NCBI GenBank assembly: GCA_001910725.1 | Contig: MJGA01000036.1 | Coordinates: 124,001-188,000, forward strand | Direction of reading: 5' to 3' | DNA: 64,000 nucleotides | Origin: Phanerodontia chrysosporium | Lineage: Eukaryota > Basidiomycota > Agaricomycetes > Polyporales > Phanerochaetaceae | Part shown: piece after piece, positions 11,999 to 22,379 of the stretch | How positions within the stretch are numbered: position 1 is the first letter of the stretch | Layout of the letters: every line of letters begins with the position of its first letter | Position numbers and translations under genes: made by a program | Notes under the pieces: model-generated | Told to the model about the DNA's origin: nothing | The model's database searches: none | The model's input: only the letters and a program-made list of their open reading frames with translations

Positions 11999-13135
11999 CA
12001 TTGTGATGCTGCTTTGGCTTCGATCGAGCTGATGCATCAAGTCCTCAATGAAGCTATATGACGGCAACGGCATCCGTGGCACGTAGCTTTTGGGGAACCC
12101 AGACAGCATCGTGAAGACGTGAACCTTCGCTACAACCTGTTGCCACAAAGCCTTCTGCGACTCCGAGTATCACGATTCCTTCCTGCTGAACCTCTCGATC
12201 ACTTTGTCAATCTTGTCCAACAGTGTGTTCAAATAGTGATCCATCGCTTCCATCACCATCTTCTCCTCGCCCAGCGATTGACTTCCATCCGTCATCAGGG
12301 CCATGATCACGTCACTCGGCTCGCCGTCCGGTGTACGAGGGAATGCCTCCAGGTACGCCTCATTGATCACTGAAAGCAGGTCCTTGAGGATGTCGTATGA
12401 CGGCTTCTGGCGAGGGTTCTCCAGGTACCGCAGCCAGCATCTGCACTGCTCCTTCTCGTCCAGGGTGTTACTCTTCTTGACGAGACTCTGCACCCACGTC
12501 CTCACCTCCTGCTGCGAGCCGCACTCTGCCACCATCCGCCCCATAGTGTCCATTTGCTCCCATAGCGTATCGACTATTTCTGATGCAATCTGCCCGCACA
12601 AATACATTGTCACAGTTCGTTCGCACCAAAAGAAAAGTCCCTAACTCACTGCTTCAGACATTCCAAGCAGATGCGCAAACAACTTCGGGACCTTCCATAG
12701 AGGATGCTGAGCCAGCGCACGGCATCCAGGCACCACACGGATCAAAAACGCGACCGCATGCTCGCAAAGTACCAGGTCTGTGATAGGGCCTGATTTAGTG
12801 CCAGCCCTGTCATTCGCCTTCTGCTTCAGCCTGTCCATGATGCCCTGCGACTTTGTATTCTTTCCCTTCATTGCGGTCTCCGTCTCCTTCAGCCATGCTG
12901 GTTCAGCTGCCGCCACTGCTTCGTTCGCAGCTGCCTTCGCCTCCGAAGGCTCGACCTTCACTGTCGCGAGCTCTTGCTTCAATGTCGTCACGTCCTGCCT
13001 CACCTTCGATGCGGCCTTGATCTTTGCCTTCAGTGTCTTCACCTCCTCCTTCGTGATCTGTGCCCTCTCCTTGAGCTGATTGCTTTCCTGGACCGCGTGG
13101 GGCACACCCTCCAGCTCGCTTGCCGCTGTAGCCAT
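11999..13135 (-). pseudogene. Coiled-coil hypothetical protein, two exons, one nonsense codon
   Basis: Exon 13135-12650 and exon 12589-11999 join in phase across a 60-bp intron (donor GTGAGT, acceptor GCAG). The start is ATG 13135. Residues about 1-90 are a charged Ala/Lys/Glu-rich coiled coil. The rest is helical (VAFLIRVVPGCRALA, WLRYLENPRQKPSYDI). An in-frame TGA at 12170-12172 splits the second exon, and the frame stays open to a second GTGAGT donor at 11998. No family recognised. The Copia element ends only 30 bp upstream of the ATG, so its promoter or an upstream exon was displaced. It could still be expressed as a shorter protein ending at 12170. Confidence 0.5.
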
Positions 13136-13165
13136 TGCTGCTGCTGCTGCCGCCTCGCCGTTTTT

Positions 13166-13523
13166 TGTTCGATGTAGGAGCTTAATTCGACTACATGAGT
13201 GCCCTCAATCACACTAGTGGTGGTGGGTGAGCAACTCAGTGTATTGGAGCGAATGGAGAACTACTGACCTGGTGGTAGTGGGTAAGCAACTGAAGGGCTC
13301 AGGCACTACCCCCAGGGTTTATATACTATCCTACAAGTCGGAGTCTTAACTAAGGACAAAGGAACGAAAGCGAAAAGAGACAAAGGAAGAAGTACAAAGC
13401 AAGTCCTTTGTCAGTGGTCCATAAGGGCCACTGCACCTGGTCAATGCACCTGGCCACTGCACTGGGCCACTGAGTGCCACTAAGAGCAGAGGAGTGGTTG
13501 CATCACAAAGGACACAACTAACA
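13166..13523 (-). repeat. 3' LTR of the Copia element
   Basis: TGTTCGATG...AACTAACA on the plus strand, near-identical to 18267-18623. It contains two diverged internal copies of a GGTGGTRGTGGGT-type block and a minus-strand TATA-like element near 13320. Confidence 0.9.
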
Positions 13524-13532
13524 CTCCCCCTG
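13524..13532 (-). promoter_or_regulatory. Polypurine tract of the Copia element
   Basis: CAGGGGGAG on the minus strand, directly abutting the 3' LTR, the position used to prime plus-strand DNA synthesis. Confidence 0.75.
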
Positions 13533-13575
13533 ATGCAGCACGTCTCTGCACAGGGCTCCCCCGCATCGAGCACAT

Positions 13576-16500
13576 CTACTGCAAGCCCATAAGGCGACGG
13601 AGTGCAGCAACCTTGGCTACAGACAGAGCCTTGGTGAGGATGTCTGCAACCATCAGGTCAGTCTGGACATACTCTCGGGAGATCTGGCCGTCCTCTATCA
13701 CATCGCGCAGCCAGTAGAGGCGCAGCTGCATGTGCTTCAATCGCCCAAAATGCTCAGGATTCTTGGCCACTGCAATAGCAGAGTTGTTATACATGTAGAG
13801 CGATGATGGGGAATGAGAGAGGTTGTAGCCAAACTCTGTGAGGAGATTGCGCATCCAGGCAATGTCCCGGCCAGCCTGATTGGCAGCCATGTACTCCGCT
13901 TCCGTAGTGGACTGGGCCACCACAGTCTGCAGCTTGCTGCTCCAGTCCACAGCACCAGTGCCCATTATGACCACATAAGCACCGGTTGAGCGCAGTGTGT
14001 CAGAGTCCCCGGCATAGTCAGCATCCGAGTAGGTCACAAAGAGCTCTTTCGTCGCAGCAGGCCCATAGGTGAGCTGCAAGTCGAGAGAACCCTTGAGATA
14101 CCGGAAGAGGTGCTTGACTGCCTGCCAATGGGTCTGTCCAGGGTTCGCATTGAAGCGAGCTAGCACAGAGACCGCATAGGCAATGTCAGGACGAGTGCAG
14201 GTGGCGAGGTACATGAGGGAGCCGACAGCGCTGATGTAGGGGAGATTCTGGATGGCAGCGCGCTCTTCTCGAGTGGAGGGGCAGTCTGCAGTAGACAGCC
14301 GCTTGCCAGGATCCATGGGTGTCTGCACAGAGGAGCAGCACGAGAAACCGTACTTCTCCAGCATGTAGAGGATGTACTGACGCTGCGAGATGGAGATCCG
14401 GCGGTTGGGACGGTCTCGAGTGATCTGAATGCCTAGCAGGAAGGAGGTGGGACCCAGGTCGCGCAGCTTGTAGTGGCTGGATAGTTGTTGCACAATGCGA
14501 TCGGTCTCAGCAGGACTAGTAGAGGCAATGGTAATGTCGTCGATAAAGACAGGCATGATGATCCTGGTGGTGTCCCTGCGGTAAAAATAGAGCGAGGCAT
14601 CGGATTTGAGCCGGATAAAGCCTAGGTCGCGCAGTGTGGCGTGCAGAGTCTTGTTCCAGACGCGCCCAGCTTGCTTGAGACCGTACAGTGCTTTCCTGAG
14701 CCGCAGGACGTCGCCAGGTTGGCCAAAGTGGAAGCCCTCTGGTTCCTGTATGTAGACCTCCTCTTCGAGTACGCCATTGGTGTAGGCATTGGAGATGTCG
14801 ATGGAGCGCAAGTCCAGGTCCTCGAGTGCGGACAGCGCAAGGACGATCCGGATTGAGGCCATGCGTGCTGTAGGAGCGAAGGTCTCCACATAGTCGAAGC
14901 CAGGCCGTTGAGCATTGCCCTTGGCCACAAGGCGGGCCTTGTAGCGTTCCAGCTCGCCGTCAGGGAGGAATTTCTGCGCAAAGACCCAGCGATTAGCGAT
15001 GGCCTTCTTGCCAGGAGGAAGAGCGCAGGGCTCCCAAGTCTCATTGGCAAGGAGGGCCTCGATCTCAGCGTGGGCTGCCTTCTTCCATTCCTCTGCATCT
15101 GGTCGCTTCTTCGCAGCACTCCAGCTATCCGGCCAAGTGTCACCTGCAGCCGCAGCCTTCAGGCAGAGCTCGTCTGTGGAGGCGTCTGACAGTGGAACGT
15201 CCTCCTCTTGATGAGGTTCCTTAGCAATGGGCTCTGGCTGAGCTGGCTGAGCAGGCTGTGAAGGCTGACCAGACGAGGTTGGCTTGACCTTCCACCATTC
15301 ACCAGGAGGCTTAATGGTGCGCCTGGGACGAGACTCTGCCAGTGAAGGCTGAGTGCCAGATGGGCCGGCCTGAGGCTCGGAAGGAGCTGATGACCGTGAG
15401 CGACCTCGGCGAGGTGGAGATGATGCCTGGCGCTGTGACGAAGGCCCTGCACGCTGTGGCTGTCTGCCATGGGAGGCGACTGACTTGCCTCGCCTGGGAG
15501 CAGGTGGTGTGGCTGGAGGCTCTGGAGAGCGAGCCTGGGGCGAGGGAATGGGCGAAGGTGTGCGAGGTGGTGCTGGTTCTGGTGCCTGTGGCTCTGGTGG
15601 TGGTGGAGGCGCAGCAGGCTCGGGTTGCGCATTAGAAGACCCCTCCCCCCCAACGCGAGGCTGTGGCGCATCCTCACCAGTAGTAAACTCGTAGTACTCT
15701 GGTTCAGACGGCGTGGTAGCGCTATCGGGAGGGTGGGCGCGGAAAGGAGGGATATTCGACCAGTTCTTCAAGCCAGGGAAGTACCGCTCATCGAAGATGG
15801 CGCGCTCTGAGATGGTAACCCGCTTGGTGGCTGGGTTGTAGAACTTCCAGCCCTTGTAGCCAGCAGGGTAGCCAATGAAGATTGACTTCTCTGAGTGTGA
15901 ACCCAGCGCACCTCGCTTGTCCTTCTGCATATGCACATAAGCGAGGCAGCCCCAAACGCGCAGATGGGATACATCTGGCTTGCGATCATCGAAGGCCTCG
16001 TAGGGAGTGATGCCAGGCAGCGCAGAGGTGGGACAGCGGTTGAGGACATGTACCAGGGCGGACAGAGCCTCGCCCCAGAACGAGGGAGGCAGTCCGGCTT
16101 CAGCAAGCATGGCGGTGATGCCCTCAGAGAGGACGCGGTTAAACCGCTCCGCCACACCGTTCTGCTGTGGCCTGTTGCGCACAGTGTGTTGCCGCTCGAT
16201 GCCGTGCTCGTTGCAGAAGTCCTCGAGCTCCTTGCTCATGTATTCGCCGCCCTTGTCGTCCCTGAGAGCACCAATGCGCTGCTGCGTCTGGTTCTCCGCA
16301 TGGGCCTTGAACTGCTTGAACGCAGCAGTGGCCTCTCCCTTTGTCTTGAGCAGCATGACCGCTCGCAGACGCGTGGAGTCGTCGATGAAGGTTATCCAGT
16401 AGCGGTAGCCAGAGTTGGTGCGGCCAGGCAGAGGGCCATGGACATCAGAGTGGATGAGCTGAAGTGGCCGGGAGGCTCTGTTGGACGACGAGGGAAAGGG

Positions 16501-17982
16501 CGCAGCGTTGAGCTTGCCAGAGAGGCAGGGCTCACAGATGGGGTCCGCTTCTGCCTTGGAGTCGAGCTTCATGCCAGTGACTATGCCGTCCTTCAGCAAG
16601 CTCCGGATGCTCTGAATGTGCGCATGCGCGAAGCGACGATGCCAGAGGGTCTCATCCATGGGGAGCGTCGAGATGGAGGTGGCCTGGGCGGACTCTGAGG
16701 CTGGAATGACCGTCCCATCGAGGTAGGCAGTGCAACTGGGCCTGATGGACGCAGTGAAGAGGGTCTGGCCGCTGTGCTCAAAGTCGAGGTGCTTGGAATA
16801 GATATGGACATTGAAACCGCGCTGAGACGTGAGATACAAGACTGAGAAGAGATTCGAGCTAAGCTCTGGTACATGCAACACTCTACTGAACTCCACAGTG
16901 CGCACTGCCTTCCCCTGGACTACTGGAGCAAACACCACCGTTCCTACGCCTTTAGAGTACACTATGGCCTCGTTAGCAAGGCGCACAGTGACCCGGAGAG
17001 GCTTGTAGTTGCGGATCCAGTGCTTGTGGGGTGTCATATGAGAAGTGGCCCCAGTGTCTGCAGTCCAGAGGAGGTGAGTGGCGGGTTCAGCGGTGGCAGA
17101 GTGTGCAGTGTGACGCACAGAGGCTTGGCCAGCGGACTCAGAGGGAAGTTCCTGAGCCGCAGCAGCAGTGGCGGTGGCCTTGGGCTTGTTCTTGCCGCGC
17201 TGTTTCTTCTTCTCCTCGACGTCCTGGCGTGCCTTCTCCTTGTCGCGCTTGTAGCGGAAGCACAGCTCCTGAGAGTGGCCAGGAATGTCGCAGTACGCGC
17301 AAGGAGCGTTGCTGGTGGCCTGGGAGGCGTTGGCAGCGAGCACAGAGGCGCTGCCATGCGCGGTAGAGCGAGAACGAAGAGCCTCCTCGTTGACAACGGC
17401 GGACTGGAGCGATTCCTCGTCGAACTTGTCCAGGAGCTGGAGGGACGAGGCGAAATTGGCGTAGGAGTCAGGGAGGGCTCGAATCATGCACATGCAGGTG
17501 AGTTCCTTGTCTAGCTCGTCCAGATCGAAGCTGTTTGGCCTGAGGTTCTTGACCTTCTGCATGGCGCCTTCAATCCTGGTCATCAGAGACGACAGGGACT
17601 CGTTCGCCTCCATCCTGATGGACAGGAACTCCTCCCAGGCGTTGAAGCGCATGCCAGGCGTCTTTTGCAGGTGTACAGACTCGAGGGTGGCCCACATCTT
17701 CACAGGGTCTTCAAGGTGGTCTTGGACATGGATCTTCTGCTCCTCGGAGAGAGAGAGGTAGATCTCACCGGCTGCCTTCATTGCCTTCTCATCGAACGCC
17801 TCCATCGCTGCTACTTCCTCCGCTGTAGGTGCTTTGGGATTGGCTGCGGTGGGGCGCAGCTCCTTGCCCTTGACAAGGCGGAACCAGCCTTTGGTCATGA
17901 GAAGAGCGAGGCAATTCCCACTCCATTGGCGGTAGTTGCCTGCGTGGAGCTTCTCGAAGCGGTAGGAGGTGTCTGAGGACAT
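13576..17982 (-). CDS. Copia gag-pol polyprotein
   Basis: One uninterrupted frame of about 1468 residues from the likely ATG at 17982 (MSSDTSYRFEKLHAGNYRQW); the frame is open further upstream, to 18087. In order: a gag domain; a CCHC knuckle (CAYCDIPGHSQELC, near 17280); an aspartic protease (ADTGATSHM, near 17060); a GAG-pre-integrase zinc region (HRRFAHAHIQS...CEPCLSGK); an integrase with its D,D,E residues (HSDVHGP, LRDDKGGEY, NGVAERFNR); a Pro-rich linker; an RT (RYKARLVAKG, YGLKQAGRVWNK, active site FIDDITI); and RNase H (SDADYAGD, STTEAEYMA). Integrase precedes RT, which defines Copia. In RNase H the usual DN-SAI motif reads YNNSAI, losing a catalytic Asp, so activity is doubtful although the frame is intact. 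Confidence 0.93.
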   Translation of the reverse strand: MSSDTSYRFEKLHAGNYRQWSGNCLALLMTKGWFRLVKGKELRPTAANPKAPTAEEVAAMEAFDEKAMKAAGEIYLSLSEEQKIHVQDHLEDPVKMWATLESVHLQKTPGMRFNAWEEFLSIRMEANESLSSLMTRIEGAMQKVKNLRPNSFDLDELDKELTCMCMIRALPDSYANFASSLQLLDKFDEESLQSAVVNEEALRSRSTAHGSASVLAANASQATSNAPCAYCDIPGHSQELCFRYKRDKEKARQDVEEKKKQRGKNKPKATATAAAAQELPSESAGQASVRHTAHSATAEPATHLLWTADTGATSHMTPHKHWIRNYKPLRVTVRLANEAIVYSKGVGTVVFAPVVQGKAVRTVEFSRVLHVPELSSNLFSVLYLTSQRGFNVHIYSKHLDFEHSGQTLFTASIRPSCTAYLDGTVIPASESAQATSISTLPMDETLWHRRFAHAHIQSIRSLLKDGIVTGMKLDSKAEADPICEPCLSGKLNAAPFPSSSNRASRPLQLIHSDVHGPLPGRTNSGYRYWITFIDDSTRLRAVMLLKTKGEATAAFKQFKAHAENQTQQRIGALRDDKGGEYMSKELEDFCNEHGIERQHTVRNRPQQNGVAERFNRVLSEGITAMLAEAGLPPSFWGEALSALVHVLNRCPTSALPGITPYEAFDDRKPDVSHLRVWGCLAYVHMQKDKRGALGSHSEKSIFIGYPAGYKGWKFYNPATKRVTISERAIFDERYFPGLKNWSNIPPFRAHPPDSATTPSEPEYYEFTTGEDAPQPRVGGEGSSNAQPEPAAPPPPPEPQAPEPAPPRTPSPIPSPQARSPEPPATPPAPRRGKSVASHGRQPQRAGPSSQRQASSPPRRGRSRSSAPSEPQAGPSGTQPSLAESRPRRTIKPPGEWWKVKPTSSGQPSQPAQPAQPEPIAKEPHQEEDVPLSDASTDELCLKAAAAGDTWPDSWSAAKKRPDAEEWKKAAHAEIEALLANETWEPCALPPGKKAIANRWVFAQKFLPDGELERYKARLVAKGNAQRPGFDYVETFAPTARMASIRIVLALSALEDLDLRSIDISNAYTNGVLEEEVYIQEPEGFHFGQPGDVLRLRKALYGLKQAGRVWNKTLHATLRDLGFIRLKSDASLYFYRRDTTRIIMPVFIDDITIASTSPAETDRIVQQLSSHYKLRDLGPTSFLLGIQITRDRPNRRISISQRQYILYMLEKYGFSCCSSVQTPMDPGKRLSTADCPSTREERAAIQNLPYISAVGSLMYLATCTRPDIAYAVSVLARFNANPGQTHWQAVKHLFRYLKGSLDLQLTYGPAATKELFVTYSDADYAGDSDTLRSTGAYVVIMGTGAVDWSSKLQTVVAQSTTEAEYMAANQAGRDIAWMRNLLTEFGYNLSHSPSSLYMYNNSAIAVAKNPEHFGRLKHMQLRLYWLRDVIEDGQISREYVQTDLMVADILTKALSVAKVAALRRLMGLQ

Positions 17983-18253
17983 GGTGAAGGGTGTGGTGTG
18001 AGGAGAGAGCGGTAAAAGCGGGGGAAAGTCGAGTGGCAAGGTTGAGTGGCACAGGTGGTCCAAGCTTGAGTGGCCCAGGCTAATCACTTGATCTGGGGCA
18101 CAGATGGCGGTTGATAACGACGTGGTTGGGCTTCACAGATAGCGGGTGGCGTGTAGAATGCGTGAGCGACGTGCTGGAAGCGAGGATAGCGATTGGGGGA
18201 TGTGTGGCCCTTGTGAAGGCGATGTTGGGGATGTTGTGGCCCAGTTAGAGCGC

Positions 18254-18266
18254 GGGGCTCATAACC
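18254..18266 (-). promoter_or_regulatory. Primer binding site matching the tRNAi-Met anticodon arm
   Basis: The plus strand reads GGGGCTCATAACC immediately next to the 5' LTR. GGGCTCATAACC is the anticodon arm of eukaryotic initiator tRNA-Met, so the element RNA is complementary to the middle of that tRNA, not its 3' end. Drosophila copia is known to use a tRNAi-Met half molecule in this way. Confidence 0.75.
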
Positions 18267-18623
18267 TGTTGAATGTAGGAGCTAAACTCGACTACAGGAG
18301 TGCCCTGAATCACACTGGTGGTAGTGGGTGAGCAACTAAGTGTATTGGAGCGAAGGGAGAACTACTGACCTGGTGGTAGTGAGTGAGCAACTGAAGGGCT
18401 CAGGCACTACCCCAGGGTTTATATACTATCCTACAAGTCGGAGTCTTAACTAAGGACAAAGGAACGAAAGCGAAAAGAGACAAAGGAAGAAGTACAAAGC
18501 AAGTCCTTTGTCAGTGGCCCATGAGGGCCACTGCACATGATCAATGCACCTGGCCACTGCACTGGGCCACTGAGTGCCACTGAGGGCAGAGGAGTGGTTG
18601 CATCACAAAGGACACAACTAACA
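18267..18623 (-). repeat. 5' LTR of the Copia element
   Basis: 357 bp, TGTTGAATG...AACTAACA on the plus strand, matching 13166-13523. On the minus strand it is followed directly by the primer site. Confidence 0.9.
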
Positions 18624-19253
18624 ACTTGCTAGTGATCAAGTCGCAATGGGCGAATTTGCCAGTTTAACTGGTAATAACTCCAATCCTCCAATCAGTCCGG
18701 AACCCCAGGCAGAGTGAACACAAGAAGATGACTTGGAGATGGAGGAGCAAGAACAAGAGAATAGGAAGGAGGAGGAGACTGAGGGGAATGAAGGCTTTGA
18801 TAATACCTCACAGGTGCGCTTTTCTGCAATGTATTTATCTATGTACTCATTCATACCAAAGTACATCTCTCAGCACCCTGCACAGGGCATGCAACTCCGG
18901 ACCAGACACTTCAGCAGAGCTGGATTGACAGAGGTGCAGCAGCACTCCAGCAAGTAGTTAATGGACTTGTTATCATGGTAATCCTGTTCAAACCTCCTTA
19001 GCTTGCAGTAGTAATGTTTAAATCAAGAAACTAAGTTAGGTGGACTCATCTATGGTCAGTTTCTGCCTCAGGTATTTATGGGAGAAATTACAGAGGTGGA
19101 GGGGGATTCAAGGATGTATGAGAAGATAATAAGAGGGGGGGGTGACACCTGGGGTAAGATCAAACTACAAATCATTTTGTAGCAGGGCCTTGAACACACA
19201 GCCAAAGGAAAAGTCTATAATGCTTGATCACTTTGCTGGAAATACCAAATAAT

Positions 19254-19460
19254 ATATAAACACCAACACAGATACTCTACTCGAGATTTAACCAAGTCTA
19301 GAGTATCAAACACCAACACTGTACTTGGGATTTAACCAAGCCTAGAGCATAATACCAATCAATAACAACAACAACAACAATAACTACACTCTAAGCTTAG
19401 AGTGCAACACCAAACAACAACAGTCCTTTACTTGGAATTTAACTAAGCTTAGAGTGCTGA
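19254..19460. repeat. Diverged tandem/inverted repeat block
   Basis: A unit like TACTTGGGATTTAACCAAG followed by YCTAGAGYRT recurs about three times (near 19273, 19321 and 19429), with further isolated CTTAGAGTG units. An (AAC)n microsatellite sits at 19364-19383. Confidence 0.6.
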
Positions 19461-19793
19461 CACTGTAAACAACATTGAATGTAAATACAAAACACGTGAA
19501 GGTAATCATAGTACTAAAGAAAGAGCTGGTAATATGGGCATTTGTATTTTCTGGCACATTCAGGGGAGTTGATATATACATTTTCTGAGATGTGAAATTA
19601 GTGTGTGACTAAGCTATTTTAGAGTATTCTACGTTGTTCTATCAATTTCCATTGCATTTTGGTGCTTTCCATTGTCTTGGCCCTCAGCAGGGTATCACTT
19701 CCAATCTTTTCCAGAACTCTTCTCCACATTCTTTTCGCTTCTTTTATCTTCCAGGGCATGCTTGCAGAACACTGCTTAAGGAGTATTTGTTGT

Positions 19794-19915
19794 AGTATTT
19801 GTCATATAGAATCTGGGCTGTTGGTCTATTTCAGAATGTCCCTGTGCTCTCACGATATTTGTTATAGTATTTGTCATATAGAGCCTGGGCTGTTGGCCTA
19901 TACCAGAATATCTCT
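19794..19915. repeat. Tandem duplication, period about 76 bp
   Basis: GTATTTGTCATATAGARYCTGGGCTGTTGG occurs at about 19794 and 19870 with the following 20 bases also similar. Confidence 0.7.
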
Positions 19916-20533
19916 CTCTGTCTTTTCACACTCATCTTTGAGCTGTGAATTAGACCCTACTCATCCATATCTTGTATCAAATAAGTTTGATGCATGATAT
20001 TGTGAGCATGAAAAGTGTGAATCACCCATGACAGCACTTGCTGCAGCAGTAAACAATGTCATAGCTGCTCTTCTTCCTTTGCCTGTACCATCTGTGTCTA
20101 TTATAAGTCCTGCTCCACAGGTTATCAAATGCCAACTTGCATTTGAAATAATTCTTCAAAGTAAAACCATTATCGCTGAGCTTGCTCTTGTCTTCTGTAT
20201 GTAATGGGATTATGCTTGGCTTGCAGATAAGTACTTTAGTTTTTTACCTGCTTTGGATGTTGCATGTTCTATCTGGCTGAGAAATGAGCGGGAAAGGCTT
20301 AAAAAAGCTGCTTTGACAGTTTTAACATGCTTGTTACTTTTTTCTCAATCTTATACCAACTGTAACCACTTATTCATAATAGAATAAAATCTATCTAATC
20401 AACTACATTGTGATCTCATTATGCTCTTCGAGCCAGGTCCGATAACTATTCCACATTGCTTACACAATTGCATTCCTCTGCTCCTCTGCTTTATTTTACT
20501 CTTTAGCTGTTATTCCATAGCATGCTCTGCAAA

Positions 20534-21131
20534 TGTCACAGTTTTTTTTCTCAACCCTTAGGGTTAGGGGAAGCTGGTGACAGAAGTAATTACTGCAGAC
20601 TGTGACATGTAAAAGCACTGGAGTAACAGCTCTAGACTCTGAACTGGTCATGTGATATGGCAGACACATGATGTATACACATGTGGTATTCTAGGGTTAC
20701 ATAATTAAAGGTCTAGAAGCAAACAAGGGTCCGAAAGCACTGGAATCCGGAATGGAATAAAAAGCCCTGGAGGTCTCTGAACCAGTTTAAACAGTGCTGA
20801 AGCATTCTGGAAGATTCTGAGACACCGTAGAAACATTTAGGAATGTGTAGAGAAATATAGAAATGCTATAGGACACTAACCAATAGCATAGTAGGCATTA
20901 CATAGCTAGGACCCCGAACACCGGTCCCTGGGATCTGGTGCATATGTATATAAACTCTGAGGACTGGGGGTGCCTTCCCAGATTTAATTTCATTGCATCC
21001 CATCTCTCTAGCCTCTATACGTTATCTTCAAGCTTGGCTGCACTCTTTTGTAGTCTATGTAAACCTTTGCCAATAAGTATTGCTGGTTGATTCAATGTAG
21101 AGATGCTAGGGCAGTACATTTTTGTGATAGT
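20534..21131 (+). repeat. Solo LTR of the G2 Gypsy family
   Basis: 598 bp aligning end to end with the G2 LTRs (24167-24766), from TGTCACAG to TTTGTGATA, with many substitutions. The TATA box (TATATAAA near 20945) is kept, but the self-primer start segment has drifted (AGATTTAATTT against AGCTTCAATCT). Flanking pentamers GCAAA and GTAGA differ at two positions. Confidence 0.85.
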
Positions 21132-21543
21132 AGACTCAAAATCCTCAGTCACCTCTACCACTCTGTTCATTCTTGTCATGGCACCAAAACTCTGAGTGAG
21201 CTCCGCTTCTGAAGAACACCAGAGTTTGAGGGAAGTTGCAGATTTTTAAGAAATCACTCTGAACATTTGGAGCTGCAGACTCCAATAGTTGCTAAGAACT
21301 TTCTTCACCACATGCTTTCATTATCTCACAAATCTTTACCTGCTTTGTTTTTGAGGCATTTTCAGATTGGTAGTTTGATATGTTTCATATATCTCTGTTT
21401 ATCTCCGCAAACTCCAAACTCAGTAGTATATAAGCTCTCGCACTAGTACTTGTAACTTTGGTTCAGATATTGACTTAAGTTTCCTTTGCATGTTTTTAAC
21501 TCTCTGCTTAATCACTTCTTGCAATCATTGTGTGGGCCTGAAC

Positions 21544-21889
21544 TATTAGTTAAAGTCTTTGCGATGTGACAACTTCTCTGCCCTCAGTGACATTCAATGG
21601 CCCAGTGCAGTGGCCAGGTGCATTAACCATGTGCAGTGGCCCATGAGGGCCACTGCTTTGTACTTCTTCCTTTATTTCTTTTCACTTTTGTTCCTTTGTC
21701 CTTAGTTAAGACTCTGACTTGTAGGATAGCATATAAACTCTGGGGGTAGTGCTTGAGCCCTTCAGTTGCTCACACACTACCACCAGATTAGTAGTTCTCC
21801 CTTCGCTCCAATACACTCAGTTGCTCACCCACTACCACTAGTGTGATTGAGGACACTTTTATAGTCGAGTTAAGCTCCTACATCGAACA
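21544..21889 (+). repeat. Solo LTR of the Copia family, opposite orientation
   Basis: About 346 bp matching the reverse complement of the Copia LTR, from TATTAGTTAAAG (diverged TGTTAGTTGTG) to CTACATCGAACA. More diverged than the copy at 8178. Confidence 0.8.
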
Positions 21890-22007
21890 ACTTGTAGAAT
21901 AGTATATAAACCCTGGAAGTAGTGCCTGAGCCTCTCAGTTGCTTACTCACTACAATCAGTGTGATTGAGAGCACTTTTGTAATCGAGTTTATCTTCTACA
22001 TCAAATA
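21888..22007 (+). repeat. Copia LTR 3' fragment, left arm of an inverted repeat
   Basis: The last 120 bp of a Copia-type LTR. It is nearly the exact reverse complement of 22089-22208, so the two arms form a long inverted repeat around an 81-bp spacer. Confidence 0.8.
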
Positions 22008-22088
22008 CAAACCCTATCACTTCTTTTTATTTCTGACTTCGAAATTCACGCAATGCAGTATGTTAAGGGCATAGCTCTCTCAGGTTGA

Positions 22089-22379
22089 TATTCAATGTAG
22101 GAGATAAACTTGACTACACAAGTGCTCTCAATCACACTGATTGTAGTGAGTAAGCAACTAAGAGACTCAGGCACTACTCTTAGGGTTTATATACTATTCT
22201 ACAAGTTGGAGTCTTACCTCAGAAGAAAGAAGTGAAAGCGAAAAGGGACAAAGAAAGAGAGTACAAAGGGACTCCTTTGTCAGTGGCCCATAAGGGCCAC
22301 TGCACTTGGTCAATGCATTGGGCCACTGAGGACTGCTGAGGACAGAGGAGTAGTTGCATCACAAAAAACACAATCAATA
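22089..22379 (-). repeat. Variant Copia solo LTR, right arm of the inverted repeat
   Basis: 291 bp, shorter than the 350-bp family members because one internal duplicated block is missing. The ends TATTCAATG...CAATCAATA correspond to the family termini. Confidence 0.75.

Larger units (their letters stand above)
13166..18623 (-). mobile_element. Ty1/Copia retrotransposon, full length
   Basis: Two LTRs of about 357 bp enclose a single long polyprotein, a primer site flush with the 5' LTR and a purine tract flush with the 3' LTR. The LTRs differ at roughly 18 positions by eye (about 5%), so the insertion is not recent. The flanking pentamers (TTTTT left, ACTTG right) do not match. That suggests loss of the target duplication or recombination with another copy. 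Solo LTRs of the same family lie at 8178, 21544 and 22089. Confidence 0.93.
18624..20533. other. AT-rich gene-poor stretch
   Basis: At 18645-18812 the plus strand has a coding-like acidic segment (MGEFASLTGNNSNPP, one TGA, then EEQEQENRKEEE) ending at an intron-like GTGCGC. It may be a dead exon. A diverged tandem repeat lies at 19254-19460 and a duplication at 19794-19915. Otherwise no gene was seen. Confidence 0.4.

Noticed and set aside
16873..17514. Long plus-strand ORFs opposite the Copia polyprotein
   Set aside because: No motifs; explained by antisense reading of the Copia gag region.
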